The notes under the pieces: model-generated
Told to the model about the DNA's origin: nothing
The model's database searches: none
What the model saw: the letters and a program-made list of their open reading frames with translations, nothing else
In this document: positions 34,853-43,729 of the stretch, one piece after another
Position numbering within the stretch: position 1 is the first letter of the stretch
How the letters are laid out: each line of letters begins with the position of its first letter
From: Pseudooceanicola spongiae
Lineage (GTDB): Bacteria > Pseudomonadota > Alphaproteobacteria > Rhodobacterales > Rhodobacteraceae
Assembly (NCBI RefSeq): GCF_014899185.1
Contig: NZ_CP045201.1
Location: forward strand, 1,844,501-1,908,500
DNA: 64,000 nucleotides
Direction: 5' to 3'
Translations under genes and position numbers: made by a program

Positions 34853-36691
34853 ATGACCCTCGACCCCATCACCCTCTCCGTCATCCAGGCCGGTCTGCAA
34901 CAGGTCTGCGACGAGATGGACCTGAGCTTTTCCCGCGCCGCCTTCTCGCCGGTGATCGCCGAGGCGAACGATCGCTCCGACGGCATCTACTCCGCCACCG
35001 ACGGCGCCCTGATTGCGCAAGGCTCACAAGGCCTGCCCGTCTTCGTCGGCACCATGCAATATTCCACCCGCGTGCTGATCGAGCGTATCCGCGACGGCAT
35101 CACCCCGGCACCCCTGCCCGGCGACATCTACATCGTCAACGACCCCTACCTCGGCGGCACCCACCTGATGGACGTCCGCTTCGCCCGGCCCTACTACCGC
35201 AACGGCGAAATCTTCTGCTGGCTCTCCAACACCGGCCACTGGCCGGACACCGGCGGCACAGTGCCAGGCGGCTTCTCGGCCTCCGCCACCTCGGTCGAAC
35301 AGGAAGGCCTGCGCCTGCCCCCCGTGCGCCTGTTCAAGCAAGGCGTGCTCGACAGCGAAATCTACCAGATCATCTGCTCCAACATCCGCGTCGCCGACCA
35401 GCGCATCGGCGACGTCCAGGCCCAGGCCGCCGCCCTGATGGTGGGCGAGGTCCGCCTGAACGAGCTGCTCGACCGCTACGGCGACGCCACCGTTGCCGAG
35501 GCCATCACCGAGCTTCACCACCGCGCCGCCACCCAGATGCGCAGCTACCTCACCGAAATCCCCGAAGGCAGCCACACCGCCTCGGCGTGGATCGACAGCG
35601 ACGGCGTGGTCAACACCCCCCTCGAAATCCGCCTCTCCGTCACCCGCGACGCGGAGCAGACCACCTTCGACTTCACCGGCTCCTCCGCCCCCTGCGCCGG
35701 CCCGATGAACTCCGTGCTCGCGACGACGCTGTCGTCGGTCTACCTCGCCATGCGCCACATCTTCCCCGAGGTCCCCATTTCCGCCGGCGCGTTCGAGCCG
35801 CTCCACATCACCGGTTATCAGGACACCTTCCTCGACGCGAAATACCCCCGCCCGGTCTCCGGCTGCGCGGCAGAAGTCAGCCAGCGCATTGCCGAAGCCG
35901 TCTTCGCCGCCCTCGCCCCCGCCCTGCCGTCCCGCGTCACCGCCGCTCCGGCAGGCACCTCCGGCAACTTCGCCCTCGGCGGCCACGACCCTGAAAAGCA
36001 GCGCGATTTCGTCATGTACCAGCTCTCGGGTGGCGGCTACGGCGGCAATGCTGACCATGACGGCCTCTCCAACGGTTGCTCCACCATCGGCATTTCCAAG
36101 GCCCCCCCGGTCGAGATCATGGAGGCGCAGTTCCCCGTCCTCTACCATCACTACGCCCTGCACGAAGGCTCCGGTGGCGCCGGCCTGCACCGGGGCGGCT
36201 TCGGCCTCGACTACGCGCTGGAACTGCGCCGCGGTACCGCCACCGCCAGCTTCGTCATGGACCACGGCCGCAGCGGCCCCCTCGGCGCGCTTCAGGGCAG
36301 CGACGGCGCGGTGAACGAGGTCCGCGTGATCCGGAACGGCATCTCGCACACCCCCGAACACCTCTCCAAGGAGCAGGACATCCCCCTCGCCCCCGGCGAT
36401 ATCGTGCACGTGCGCACGCCAGGTGGCGGCGGCTACGGCAACCCCATGGAGCGCGCCCCTCAGGCGGTCGCCGAAGACGTCCGCCTCGGCCGCTATACCG
36501 CCACTCAGGCCCGAACCCTGTTCGGCGTCGCCCTCACCCCGAAGGCACGCCGGACCTCTCCGAAACCCACCTCCTGCGCGCCCCCTGACCTGTTTCCCTG
36601 TTCAAAAATATCCTTGGGGGGAGGCCGCCTCTGGCGGACGGGGGGCAAACAGCCCCCCCCCCCTTTCCCTCCAGCGCGCACCGGTTTCTGA
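34853..36691 (+). CDS. hyuB: Hydantoinase B/oxoprolinase subunit B, 3' end apparently frameshifted
   Basis: Catalytic partner of HyuA. The start at 34853 (MTLDPITLSVIQAGLQQVCD) has GAAGG upstream and matches the family. Landmarks: DEMDLSFSRAAFSPVIAEAND, DIYIVNDPYLGGTHLMDV, WLSNTGHWPDTGG, and the C-terminal DIVHVRTPGGGGYGNP. After GVALTP the present frame runs into a basic/proline-rich tail of about 47 residues encoded by a dispersed repeat and ends at 36691. Restoring one C in the CCCC run at 36537-36540 would give ...TPEGTPDLSETHLLRAP and a stop at 36588, a normal HyuB ending. So it is either a real 3' frameshift, probably harmless, or a sequencing error. Confidence 0.88.
   Translation: MTLDPITLSVIQAGLQQVCDEMDLSFSRAAFSPVIAEANDRSDGIYSATDGALIAQGSQGLPVFVGTMQYSTRVLIERIRDGITPAPLPGDIYIVNDPYLGGTHLMDVRFARPYYRNGEIFCWLSNTGHWPDTGGTVPGGFSASATSVEQEGLRLPPVRLFKQGVLDSEIYQIICSNIRVADQRIGDVQAQAAALMVGEVRLNELLDRYGDATVAEAITELHHRAATQMRSYLTEIPEGSHTASAWIDSDGVVNTPLEIRLSVTRDAEQTTFDFTGSSAPCAGPMNSVLATTLSSVYLAMRHIFPEVPISAGAFEPLHITGYQDTFLDAKYPRPVSGCAAEVSQRIAEAVFAALAPALPSRVTAAPAGTSGNFALGGHDPEKQRDFVMYQLSGGGYGGNADHDGLSNGCSTIGISKAPPVEIMEAQFPVLYHHYALHEGSGGAGLHRGGFGLDYALELRRGTATASFVMDHGRSGPLGALQGSDGAVNEVRVIRNGISHTPEHLSKEQDIPLAPGDIVHVRTPGGGGYGNPMERAPQAVAEDVRLGRYTATQARTLFGVALTPKARRTSPKPTSCAPPDLFPCSKISLGGGRLWRTGGKQPPPPFPPARTGF
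36592..36663 (+). repeat. Dispersed intergenic repeat (after hyuB)
   Basis: GTTTCCCTGTTCAAAAATATCCTTGGGGGGAGG, an inner stem (GCCGCCTCTGGCGG) and a long C-run. It begins 3 bases after the restored hyuB stop (36588), the same spacing as copy 2 after rutR. It is translated as the odd HyuB tail in the present frame. Confidence 0.75.
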
Positions 36692-36783
36692 CGCAGCGAC
36701 ACAGATGACACCTGTGCCCCGCCATGGCACACCTCTGAGCAACACCACACGCCGCCCCCGCGGCCGGATTTGGGAGGATCCAC

Positions 36784-37767
36784 ATGGCTCTACCGCATCA
36801 GTTGCAAAACCTGCGCCTGCCGCTTATCGGCAGCCCGCTCTTCATCATCTCGACCCCCGACCTGGTCATCGCCCAGTGCAAGGCCGGCATCGTGGGCAGC
36901 TTTCCCGCCCTCAATGCCCGTGAAAAAGACGGCGACCCGATCGAGCTTGACCGCTGGCTGACCCGCATCCGCGAAGAGCTGGACCGCCACAACCAGGCCA
37001 ACCCCGATCACCCTGCCGCGCCCTATGCCGTGAACCAGATTGTCCACCGCTCCAACCCCCGGATCGAGCGCGACATCGAGATCTGCGCCCGCCATGAGGT
37101 GCCGATCTGGATCACCTCGCTGGGCGCACGGACGGATGTGAACGAGGCAGCCCATGCCTCGGGCGGGATCGTGCTGCACGACGTCATCAACAACCGCTTT
37201 GCCCATAAGGCCATCGAAAAGGGTGCCGACGGTCTGATCGCCGTGGCGGCTGGGGCCGGCGGCCATGCCGGAGCGCTGTCCCCCCTTGCCCTCATCCAGG
37301 AAATCCGCAGCTGGTTCGACGGACCGCTGTATCTGTCAGGCGCCATCGCGCGCGGCGACTCGATCCTGGCCGCGCTCGCCATGGGCGCGGACGGCGGCTA
37401 TGCGGGCTCCGCCTTCATCGCGACCGAGGAAGCCAATGCGCAGGAGGCCTACAAACGCATGATCGTCGAGAGTGATGCCTCCGACATCGTCTATTCCGAC
37501 CTCTTCACCGGTGTCTGGGGCAATTACCTCAAACCCTCGATCGCCGCTGCGGGTATGGACCCGGATGCGCTTGAGCGCTCGGACCCCTCCAAAATGGATT
37601 TCGGCGGCGCCAAGCCAAAGAGCTGGAAAGAGATCTGGGGCTCGGGACAGGGTATCGGTGCCGTTCAGCAGGTGCTGTCGACGGCAGCGCTGGTCGATCG
37701 GCTGGAAGCCGAGTTCCGCGCCGCGCAAACCCGTCTGGCCACCCAACTGCAGTGGCAGAAGAGCTGA
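36784..37767 (+). CDS. Nitronate monooxygenase family protein (NPD/2-nitropropane dioxygenase-like)
   Basis: 327-aa FMN-dependent TIM-barrel oxidase. Typical sequences are PLIGSPLFIISTPDLVIAQCKAGIVGSFP at the N-terminus, VPIWITSLGARTDVNE, the flavin/active-site VAAGAGGHAGALSP with the conserved His, LSGAIARGDSILAALAMGADGGYAGSAF, and KSWKEIWGSGQGIGAV near the end. It may oxidise nitronates or act on a related substrate of the catabolic cluster. GGGAGG lies 6 bases before the ATG. It follows hyuAB and precedes a TetR gene. Confidence 0.92.
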   Translation: MALPHQLQNLRLPLIGSPLFIISTPDLVIAQCKAGIVGSFPALNAREKDGDPIELDRWLTRIREELDRHNQANPDHPAAPYAVNQIVHRSNPRIERDIEICARHEVPIWITSLGARTDVNEAAHASGGIVLHDVINNRFAHKAIEKGADGLIAVAAGAGGHAGALSPLALIQEIRSWFDGPLYLSGAIARGDSILAALAMGADGGYAGSAFIATEEANAQEAYKRMIVESDASDIVYSDLFTGVWGNYLKPSIAAAGMDPDALERSDPSKMDFGGAKPKSWKEIWGSGQGIGAVQQVLSTAALVDRLEAEFRAAQTRLATQLQWQKS

Positions 37768-37800
37768 ACTGGAGCGGTCCGCCTGCGGCAGGTGGGGGAA

Positions 37801-37863
37801 GGGGCGCTGCCCCTCTGCCGCCTGCGGCGGCATTCACCCCGGGATATTTTTCGACAGGGAAAC
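37801..37863 (-). repeat. Dispersed intergenic repeat (reverse orientation, after the monooxygenase gene)
   Basis: Plus strand: GGGGCGCTGCCCCTCTGCC, a stem, CACCCCGGGATATTTTTCGACAGGGAAAC. This is the family inverted relative to the other copies. It lies just past the stop at 37767. Confidence 0.75.
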
Positions 37864-38392
37864 GGTGCAGAGGCGTGCGCTTGGGGATCGTAGCGGCCTA
37901 TTCTGGTGAGGCGCTTTGCGAGAGGTCGGTTTGCGACACAATGAGAGAGAATTGCCCCAGTTTGAGAGTGGGCTTTTTGGGGGCCATTCCTCTTTGACTC
38001 GCAGGTCGGGTTGCTTGACCGACAGGCCTGTTTTCGGTCCTTGCGGTGCGGTTGGCACGCCTTTCAAGTCGTAGATGCGGCGGTGTGAGAGGCTGGATTT
38101 TGCGGCTATTTTCAGCCAGAAGATCGGCGGGAAACCGACGATTTTCGCTGCCTGTGACGTCATAAAAATCATTATTTTCAAACGGCTATAGAGATATCTT
38201 ATTATTTAGGCAGAGGCGTCCCTCTGTGCTGTCACGGCCGGCGTGACGGCCCGCCCTGCCTCGTATGTCGGGGAACAAAACAACTCAAGTGGCGGTTTAT
38301 TCTCCAACGCGAAACAGGTCCGGCCTCTTTCACAAACGCCCGGACCGGCCGCCAGCAGGCGGTTCTGCACACGAGAAATGGTTGAGGATAAA
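37864..38392. other. Non-coding region before tetR, no convincing gene
   Basis: About 530 bases of lower GC, with an AT-rich patch near 38160-38205. A minus-strand frame of 115 codons (38181-37834) ends inside the dispersed repeat and has no recognised domain, so I do not call it. A GACGGC...inverted stretch near 38228-38262 (GGCCGGCGTGACGGCC) may be a regulatory palindrome for the TetR gene. Confidence 0.4.
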
Positions 38393-39022
38393 ATGGCGAA
38401 TTGGAATGGCGAAGTCGCCTCGAGGGAACAGATCCGTGAACAAAAGAGGCGCGCGGCCTTGCGCGTCGCGTCACGTCTGTTCAACGAGAAAGGCTACCAC
38501 GCGACGTCTCTGGACCAGATCGCCGATCAGATCGGCGTGACCAAGACCGCGCTGTATTACTACTTCCGCAACAAGGAAGAGCTGCTCTATGATTGCCTGC
38601 AGGTGAGCTTTGCCTGTGGCGAACAGGCGCGCGCTGAGGCTGAGGCGATGGACGGCACCGATTACGAACGGTTCTGCCACTATTATCGCAGGTTCACCCA
38701 GCTGGCGATCGAACAGTCGGGGGCCTTTACGACGACGGCGAATATCCGTGCCCTGCCACAGAACATGCAGGATGCCCTATTGGCCCGGCGCGATGCCCTG
38801 CATGATTATATGCAGGGTCTGCTGGACGGGGCGATGGATGCGGGCAATCTGCGACGCCTCAATCCGCGCGCGGCCACCGGCTACTTCTTCGGCTCGATCA
38901 ACTGGATGCTGTCCTGGCATCTTGAGGGGCGTGGCCGTGAGGCAGGCGAATATGACGATGCCGAGGATTTCTCGGATCTGGTGCTTGATCAGGCGCTGCA
39001 TGGTCTGGCCAACCGCATCTAG
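38393..39022 (+). CDS. TetR-family transcriptional regulator
   Basis: 209 aa. N-terminal helix-turn-helix: EQKRRAALRVASRLFNEKGYHATSLDQIADQIGVTKTALYYYFRNKEELL (about residues 15-64). The C-terminal ligand-binding domain is typical of the AcrR/FadR-like TetR group. The ATG at 38393 is favoured over 38378 because GAGG lies 5 bases before it. Likely target is the adjacent hyuAB-monooxygenase genes or the iron-independent genes beyond, but no operator is identified. A terminator follows. Confidence 0.9.
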   Translation: MANWNGEVASREQIREQKRRAALRVASRLFNEKGYHATSLDQIADQIGVTKTALYYYFRNKEELLYDCLQVSFACGEQARAEAEAMDGTDYERFCHYYRRFTQLAIEQSGAFTTTANIRALPQNMQDALLARRDALHDYMQGLLDGAMDAGNLRRLNPRAATGYFFGSINWMLSWHLEGRGREAGEYDDAEDFSDLVLDQALHGLANRI

Positions 39023-39047
39023 GCTGCAGCTACGCGGTCAAGACGAC

Positions 39048-39075
39048 GAAAGGCGCGGAGCAGTCCGCGCCTTTC
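39048..39075. terminator. Bidirectional terminator between tetR and the DUF1513 gene
   Basis: A 12-bp perfect stem (GAAAGGCGCGGA with TCCGCGCCTTTC) and a 4-base loop, with T-rich tracts on both sides. Confidence 0.85.
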
Positions 39076-39103
39076 TGTATTTCCGGGGCTGGTCGACAGG
39101 GCG

Positions 39104-40174
39104 CTACAGCGCCACGACGTGGTTGTCCCAGTTGCGCGGCGCGCGGTGCACCGGCGTGAAATCCTGCAGATCCGCCTGCCAGACCCCGCCCTGCCCGTCG
39201 GTCGCCATGAAGCCCTTTGCACTTTCGGCCAATCCGCAGATATCGGCGCGTCTGTGCACCGCTGCCAGCATGCCTGCCTCGGTGAAGAGATGCAGCCGCC
39301 CTCCGACCGGAGAGGTGATGCCGACATGCGCGCCGCCGCCCGCAAAGGCGATGCTGCCCGCATAGCCCTGCATCGCCAGCTGCTCGCCCAGGTCGGCCTG
39401 CGCAAGGGTCACGGTGCCACCGAGGCGATGCAGTCCCAGTAGCGGCACGGCATCGCGCTGTTCGCCCTGCCATTGCATCGCGAAGCCGACCAGACCGTCG
39501 GCGCGCGCCGCGAGGTGGCGGATCGAGTTCCTGTGCAGCTCAGGCGCCAGCTCGACCTTGTCCTTCAGGGTGCCATCGGGGGTCACATAGGTCAGGCTTG
39601 GCTGCATCGTGGGGATGTTCAGCTTGTCGCGGCCATGATCCGGGTGGGTCTCGATCCCGCCATTGGCAATCACCAGGATATCATCGGCCAGCCGCAGAAT
39701 CTCGTGCGGGCCAAGCCCGTGCGAGGGGATTTCACCAATGCGGCGATACCCCTCGGAGCGCGACCAGAGCCCGATGACGCCAGCGGTGTTGTCATAGTCA
39801 TTCTCGGTGGTGCAGAGGATATCTCCGTCCGCGACGAAGGTGCCATGGCCGTAGAAGTGCCGCCCCGCCGGGCTGTTCAGCTGCTGGATCACCTTGCCGC
39901 TGACGCAATCGATAACCAGCGCAAAGGTGCCGGGGCGGCGGGCAAAGGCCACCGCCTCGGGCGCATGGGGGTGGGCGACACCGGCGTGGCCGCGCGCCGG
40001 CAGGGCGACGCGAAACAGATCAGCGCCCGCGCCGTCCAGCCCGAACAGCGCATAGCCTCCGTCCGCCTCACGCGCGGCGGCAAGGAAGCTCGGGTTGCCC
40101 GCATCCGCCCAGCTCAGCGACGGGACGACAGCACTGGCCATCATCGCCGCAAGAAATCCGCGTCGTGTCGTCAT
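39104..40174 (-). CDS. DUF1513 domain-containing protein (Tat-exported)
   Basis: 356 aa. Twin-arginine signal TTRRGFLAAMMASAVVPSLSWA, then a beta-propeller-like mature domain: PEAVAFARRPGTFALVIDC, HFYGHGTFVADGDILCTTENDYDN, RIGEIPSHGLGPHEILRL, HRNSIRHLAARADG. The DUF1513 family recurs with imelysin genes in iron-uptake loci; its function is unestablished. It starts 3 bases after the imelysin stop and is the last gene of the leftward DHO-imelysin-DUF1513 operon. Confidence 0.9.
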   Translation of the reverse strand: MTTRRGFLAAMMASAVVPSLSWADAGNPSFLAAAREADGGYALFGLDGAGADLFRVALPARGHAGVAHPHAPEAVAFARRPGTFALVIDCVSGKVIQQLNSPAGRHFYGHGTFVADGDILCTTENDYDNTAGVIGLWSRSEGYRRIGEIPSHGLGPHEILRLADDILVIANGGIETHPDHGRDKLNIPTMQPSLTYVTPDGTLKDKVELAPELHRNSIRHLAARADGLVGFAMQWQGEQRDAVPLLGLHRLGGTVTLAQADLGEQLAMQGYAGSIAFAGGGAHVGITSPVGGRLHLFTEAGMLAAVHRRADICGLAESAKGFMATDGQGGVWQADLQDFTPVHRAPRNWDNHVVAL

Positions 40175-40177
40175 GCC

Positions 40178-41200
40178 TCAGTCTCCGTCCGCCGAGTTGA
40201 ACCCCGCCGTCACACCAAGGGCGGCGCCGATCTCGCCCTCGACCGCGCGGCGCGCGGCCTGGATGCGTTGTTGCAGGATCTCGATCTTAAGGCGGCCTGT
40301 CGGATCATCGACCCCGGCAAAGACCGGATCATTCAGCCCTTCGGCCTGCTCCAGCGCGGTATCGAAGGCGGCTTCGGTGACAGGGATCTGCACGTCTGCC
40401 AGCGCCTCGCTGAAATCACGCAACGCCTGCAGCGACAGCACGACATTGCGCAGGGATCGCCCGCTGCGCCGCGCTTCGGCCCGGGTCGCACGGGGGCGGT
40501 CGAACGTGCCGAGAGGGCGGCCTACGCGCTGATCCTCGGTGAACTCCAGCCCCGCCAGCAGCGCGGTATAGAGCGCCTGCGTCACCTCGTCATCGGAGAG
40601 GTAAGTGGTGTTGCCGGGCTGGCCCGCACTGCGCATCGCCGGCGCCTGTTCATCGCGCCAGTCGGCATCAATCCCGTCGGCCATTCGCGCCAGATCAAAG
40701 CTGACGGCCTGCACGAGGTGGCAGGTATAGCTGTCGGCGGCATAGCCTGAATATTGCGGATCATAGAGCAGCATTTCCAGCGCAAACAGGCCCCGCGCGG
40801 CAACCGAGACGCTGCTGAAGTCCTGAGGATGCTGCACGATCGGGTCTTCCTCCGCGATCAACCCGCCCAGACTGCGCCCGATGAAGCCCTTGGCATCGGG
40901 CCAGAAGGCGATGGCGTTGATCCGGCCGTCCTTTTCCAGCGGGCCAAAGCGCAGATGTGAAATCTCCATCCAGGCGTCAAAGGCCGCGTTGTAGGGCCCC
41001 TGCACGGCCGCAGGCTGACAATCCGCAGCGGCTGCATCCGACAGCGCCCGCGTGGCCGCCGCGAAATCTTCGGTGCCCTGCAGGATGTGCAGCTCGATCA
41101 CCTGGTTCAGACCGGCGCTGGCAGGCAGAGCGGCGCAGGTCACCCCCACACTCAGGGCGGCGGCGGTCAGGGTTCGGGGGCTGAGGAAGGACAGGCGCAT
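40178..41200 (-). CDS. Imelysin-family iron-binding protein (first)
   Basis: 340 aa with a Sec signal (LTAAALSVGVTCAALPASAG). Imelysin proteins (IrpA, EfeO-related, PF09375) are periplasmic iron-acquisition proteins; here the core NAAFDAWMEISHLRFGPLEKDGRINAIAFWPD is followed by ARGLFALEMLLYDP. The usual GxHxxE metal motif is not in its common form, as ARGLFALE occupies the place, so metal binding may differ from the second copy. Its start codon overlaps the stop of the di-heme gene (TGATG), so it is translationally coupled. Confidence 0.88.
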   Translation of the reverse strand: MRLSFLSPRTLTAAALSVGVTCAALPASAGLNQVIELHILQGTEDFAAATRALSDAAAADCQPAAVQGPYNAAFDAWMEISHLRFGPLEKDGRINAIAFWPDAKGFIGRSLGGLIAEEDPIVQHPQDFSSVSVAARGLFALEMLLYDPQYSGYAADSYTCHLVQAVSFDLARMADGIDADWRDEQAPAMRSAGQPGNTTYLSDDEVTQALYTALLAGLEFTEDQRVGRPLGTFDRPRATRAEARRSGRSLRNVVLSLQALRDFSEALADVQIPVTEAAFDTALEQAEGLNDPVFAGVDDPTGRLKIEILQQRIQAARRAVEGEIGAALGVTAGFNSADGD

Positions 41201-42759
41201 CAGAGGCTCTCCAGATAGCGGGTCAGGGCGGCACGGTCATCGGGCGACAGGGCGACGACACGGTCACGCGCCGCCTGTGCCTCTCCTCCATGCCACAGAA
41301 CGGCCTCCAGAAGCGAGCGGGCGCGTCCGTCGTGCAGGAAGCTGGCGTTCGGGCTGACCTGCTGCACCATGCCGATGCCCCAGAGCGGCGCGGTGCGCCA
41401 TTCCTGCCCGTTCGCGCGCCCTTCGGGGCGGTTGTCGGCCAGACCTTCGCCCATGTCGTGCAGCAGCAGGTCGGTATAGGGCCAGATCAGCTGAAAGCTC
41501 TGCTCAGGCTGATCCTTGAGGCGAGAGGTGACGAATTTCGGCACATGGCAGGCGGTGCACTCAGCCTCGTAGAACACCTGCTTGCCACGCAGCACCTGCG
41601 CGCCGCCGACGTCGCGGCGTTCGGGCACGGCCAGGTTGCGGCTGTAGAAGGTCACAAGGTCCAGCCCCTCGGCGTCGATCTCGGTGCCGCGGGCGTCGCC
41701 GTCGCCATGGGGGGCGGCGCGACAGTCGGCTTCGGCCTCGGTGCAGTCGCCCCAGGGGTTGGTGAAGATCGGGGTCGAAATGCCAATGTCGCCATTGAAG
41801 GCCGCCGCCGATTGTTCGCGTACCGTCGGCGCCCCGGCCTTGTAGCCAAAGCGGCCCAACAGAGGGCGGTCATGCTCGAACGACCAGACGATCTGCGGCT
41901 TGCCGGAAATCCCGTCACCGTCCGCATCCTCGGGGTCGGCATGGGCAAGGATATCCTCAGCCGGGATCGCCTCCAGCAGGCCCAGGCCGATCATCTGCGG
42001 CGCGACACGCGGGCTCAGCATCGCCCCCGGTGCCAGCGGACCATGCCCCAGATCATCGGCGCGCCACGTCGGCTTGCGCAGCGTGACCGTCTCGCCCCCG
42101 GCCAGCGCCACCGGAACGTCTTCCCAATCGACACCCAGCTTGTATTCCGCCACCTGCCCGGCAACGCCAAAGTCCTGCAACTGCCCGCCATAGACCGGAT
42201 CGGGCCGGGTCTGGCGGCCCTCGTCCCCGACCGACAGCAGAAACGCCTCGATCTTGCTCATCGGCTCAGTATCACTGCCCGGTACCGAGATCCTCAGGAA
42301 CATCGACACGGCATCGTCACCCGGCCCCTCCGGCACATGGCCGCGCCCGTCCTTGAGGTGGCAGCGCTGGCAAGAGCGCGCGTTATACAGCGGCCCCAGC
42401 CCATCCGACGCCAGTGTCGATGAGGGCGAGGACACCCAGAGCTTCTTGAACAGCCCGTTGCCAACCTTGAAATCCAGCTCCCGCTCGAACGAGATATTGG
42501 CCGAGCTTTGCGAAAAGGCATCGGCATCCGTGCGCGCACGGGTCGTGGCTGCCCCACCGGGGTTGGTCTCGAACCGCTCGGGGGCGGTGAAATCTGTGGT
42601 GGGCTGCACGGCCCCCTCGATCCGGCCCAGCTCCTTGGCCGTGCGCGGCGCGGCGTTCAGAAAGGGGTCCGTCAGCTCCTGGGCCATCAGCGGCGCGGCG
42701 CCGAGGCAGGCCACAAGGGCAAGAGCAGCAAAATGAGGGGTGGGTCGTTTGAATATCAT
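41200..42759 (-). CDS. Di-heme oxidoreductase family protein (DUF1111)
   Basis: 519 aa. It has a signal peptide (ALALVACLGAAPLMAQ) and two c-type heme motifs, CQRCH and CTACH, the arrangement of MauG/peroxidase-like di-heme proteins. Family segments are DGLGPLYNARSCQRCHLKDGRGH and DIGISTPIFTNPWGDCTE. In this locus it probably supports redox handling of iron outside the cytoplasm; the reaction is unknown. The ATG at 42759 follows GGAG at 7 bases. A TGA-N9-TCG box lies 38 bases upstream. Confidence 0.9.
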   Translation of the reverse strand: MIFKRPTPHFAALALVACLGAAPLMAQELTDPFLNAAPRTAKELGRIEGAVQPTTDFTAPERFETNPGGAATTRARTDADAFSQSSANISFERELDFKVGNGLFKKLWVSSPSSTLASDGLGPLYNARSCQRCHLKDGRGHVPEGPGDDAVSMFLRISVPGSDTEPMSKIEAFLLSVGDEGRQTRPDPVYGGQLQDFGVAGQVAEYKLGVDWEDVPVALAGGETVTLRKPTWRADDLGHGPLAPGAMLSPRVAPQMIGLGLLEAIPAEDILAHADPEDADGDGISGKPQIVWSFEHDRPLLGRFGYKAGAPTVREQSAAAFNGDIGISTPIFTNPWGDCTEAEADCRAAPHGDGDARGTEIDAEGLDLVTFYSRNLAVPERRDVGGAQVLRGKQVFYEAECTACHVPKFVTSRLKDQPEQSFQLIWPYTDLLLHDMGEGLADNRPEGRANGQEWRTAPLWGIGMVQQVSPNASFLHDGRARSLLEAVLWHGGEAQAARDRVVALSPDDRAALTRYLESL

Positions 42760-42796
42760 GGCAAATCTCCGGTCGATCCCGAGTGCCATTTATACC

Positions 42797-42811
42797 CGAT
42801 CAATTCAATCA
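42797..42811 (-). promoter_or_regulatory. Iron-box-like site upstream of the di-heme operon
   Basis: Minus strand TGATTGAATTGATCG fits TGA-N9-TCG, close to the TGA-N9-TCA iron-responsive operator used by RirA-type (and possibly IscR-type) regulators. It lies 38 bases before the start codon, close to a TATAAA. Confidence 0.5.
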
Positions 42812-42834
42812 GAAATATGAACTGTCAGGGAAAT

Positions 42835-42854
42835 GCCCGCACCCGAGGGCGGGC
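42835..42854 (-). terminator. Hairpin after bfr
   Basis: A 6-bp stem GCCCGC/GCGGGC with a palindromic surround and ATTTCC downstream on the minus strand. It lies past the bfr stop (42898). Confidence 0.5.
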
Positions 42855-42897
42855 CGTCAGGCCACCAGAGCGGCCCGACAGTCAGCGTGTGATCTGC

Positions 42898-43383
42898 TTA
42901 TTCAGCCTGATCCGCCGAAGTGGCGTTCAGCAGGCCGTACTTCTCGGCGCCGATCGTGTCGAACAGCTCAAGCTGGGTTTCGAGGTAGTCGATGTGACCC
43001 TCTTCATCCGCCATCAGCGTCTCGAACAGGTTCTTGGTGACGTAATCGCCGACCTTTTCGCAATGCTCACGGGCTTCCTTATAGAGGCTGCGCGCTTCAT
43101 GCTCAGCCGCCAGATCCGCCTCAAGCGTTTCGCGCAGGTTCTGACCGATGCGCAGGCTGTCGAGCTTCTGCAGGTTCGGGTGGCCTTCGAGGAAAATGAT
43201 TCGCACGACCAGCTTGTCGGCGTGGTGCATCTCTTCGATGCTTTCCGCCCGCGACTTGGCCGCGATCTTGCCGTAGCCCCAGTCTTCCTGCAGCCGGTAA
43301 TGCAGCCAGTATTGGTTGACTGCGGTCAGCTCGCTGCGCAGTGCGGCGTTGAGGTACTCAATGACCTTTGCGTCGCCTTTCAT
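42898..43383 (-). CDS. bfr: Bacterioferritin
   Basis: 161-aa haem-containing ferritin that stores iron in a 24-mer shell. Ferroxidase ligands are in place: E18 in [18 protein letters not shown]51/H54 in [12 protein letters not shown]94 in AEHEARSLY, and E127/H130 in [12 protein letters not shown]. Met52, the haem ligand between subunits, is present. AAGGAG precedes the ATG by 7 bases and lies inside the bfd 3' end; the two genes overlap by 26 bases. Confidence 0.96.
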   Translation of the reverse strand: MKGDAKVIEYLNAALRSELTAVNQYWLHYRLQEDWGYGKIAAKSRAESIEEMHHADKLVVRIIFLEGHPNLQKLDSLRIGQNLRETLEADLAAEHEARSLYKEAREHCEKVGDYVTKNLFETLMADEEGHIDYLETQLELFDTIGAEKYGLLNATSADQAE

Positions 43384-43624
43384 CCGATGTCTCCTTTGCC
43401 GTGACGCGGCGGAGGCCGCGTAAAATCTCCGGGACCTCGAAACTATCGCATTGGCGCATGGTGTCCATGAAAACCGGCAGACAGCCGCCGCATTCGGCCT
43501 TCTTGCCGAGGGCCCGGTAAATCTTGCCCGGCGTGATGATGGTATCGGGATCCGCGGCGCGCATCCAGTCCACAGCAGCGCGAATATCGCGGTCGCTGAT
43601 CGCCATGCAGTGACAAACCATCAT
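43358..43624 (-). CDS. bfd: Bacterioferritin-associated ferredoxin
   Basis: 88-aa [2Fe-2S] protein that delivers electrons to Bfr to release stored iron. The cysteine pattern CHC...CGGC is evident ([16 protein letters not shown] and [20 protein letters not shown]). The C-terminal extension ([26 protein letters not shown]) is basic and overlaps the bfr start, so the two are translationally coupled. The start is taken as the first ATG (43624); 43621 is equally possible. Confidence 0.93.
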   Translation of the reverse strand: MMVCHCMAISDRDIRAAVDWMRAADPDTIITPGKIYRALGKKAECGGCLPVFMDTMRQCDSFEVPEILRGLRRVTAKETSDERRRKGH

Positions 43625-43729
43625 CCTGTCGTCCTCTCCGTCATGTCCCGGCCTGTGGGGGTTTCCCGTTCAGGCCGCTGTGTTCAGGAACCGGGCCGCG
43701 ACACCGCGCCGCCGCCCGGATCGTTTGGC

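Noticed and set aside
32794..34986. Antisense ORF of 730 codons over hyuA
   Set aside because: Low-complexity glycine/valine/aspartate-rich shadow of HyuA.
37834..38181. 115-codon minus-strand ORF
   Set aside because: It ends inside the dispersed repeat, has no recognised domain and no clear ribosome-binding site.
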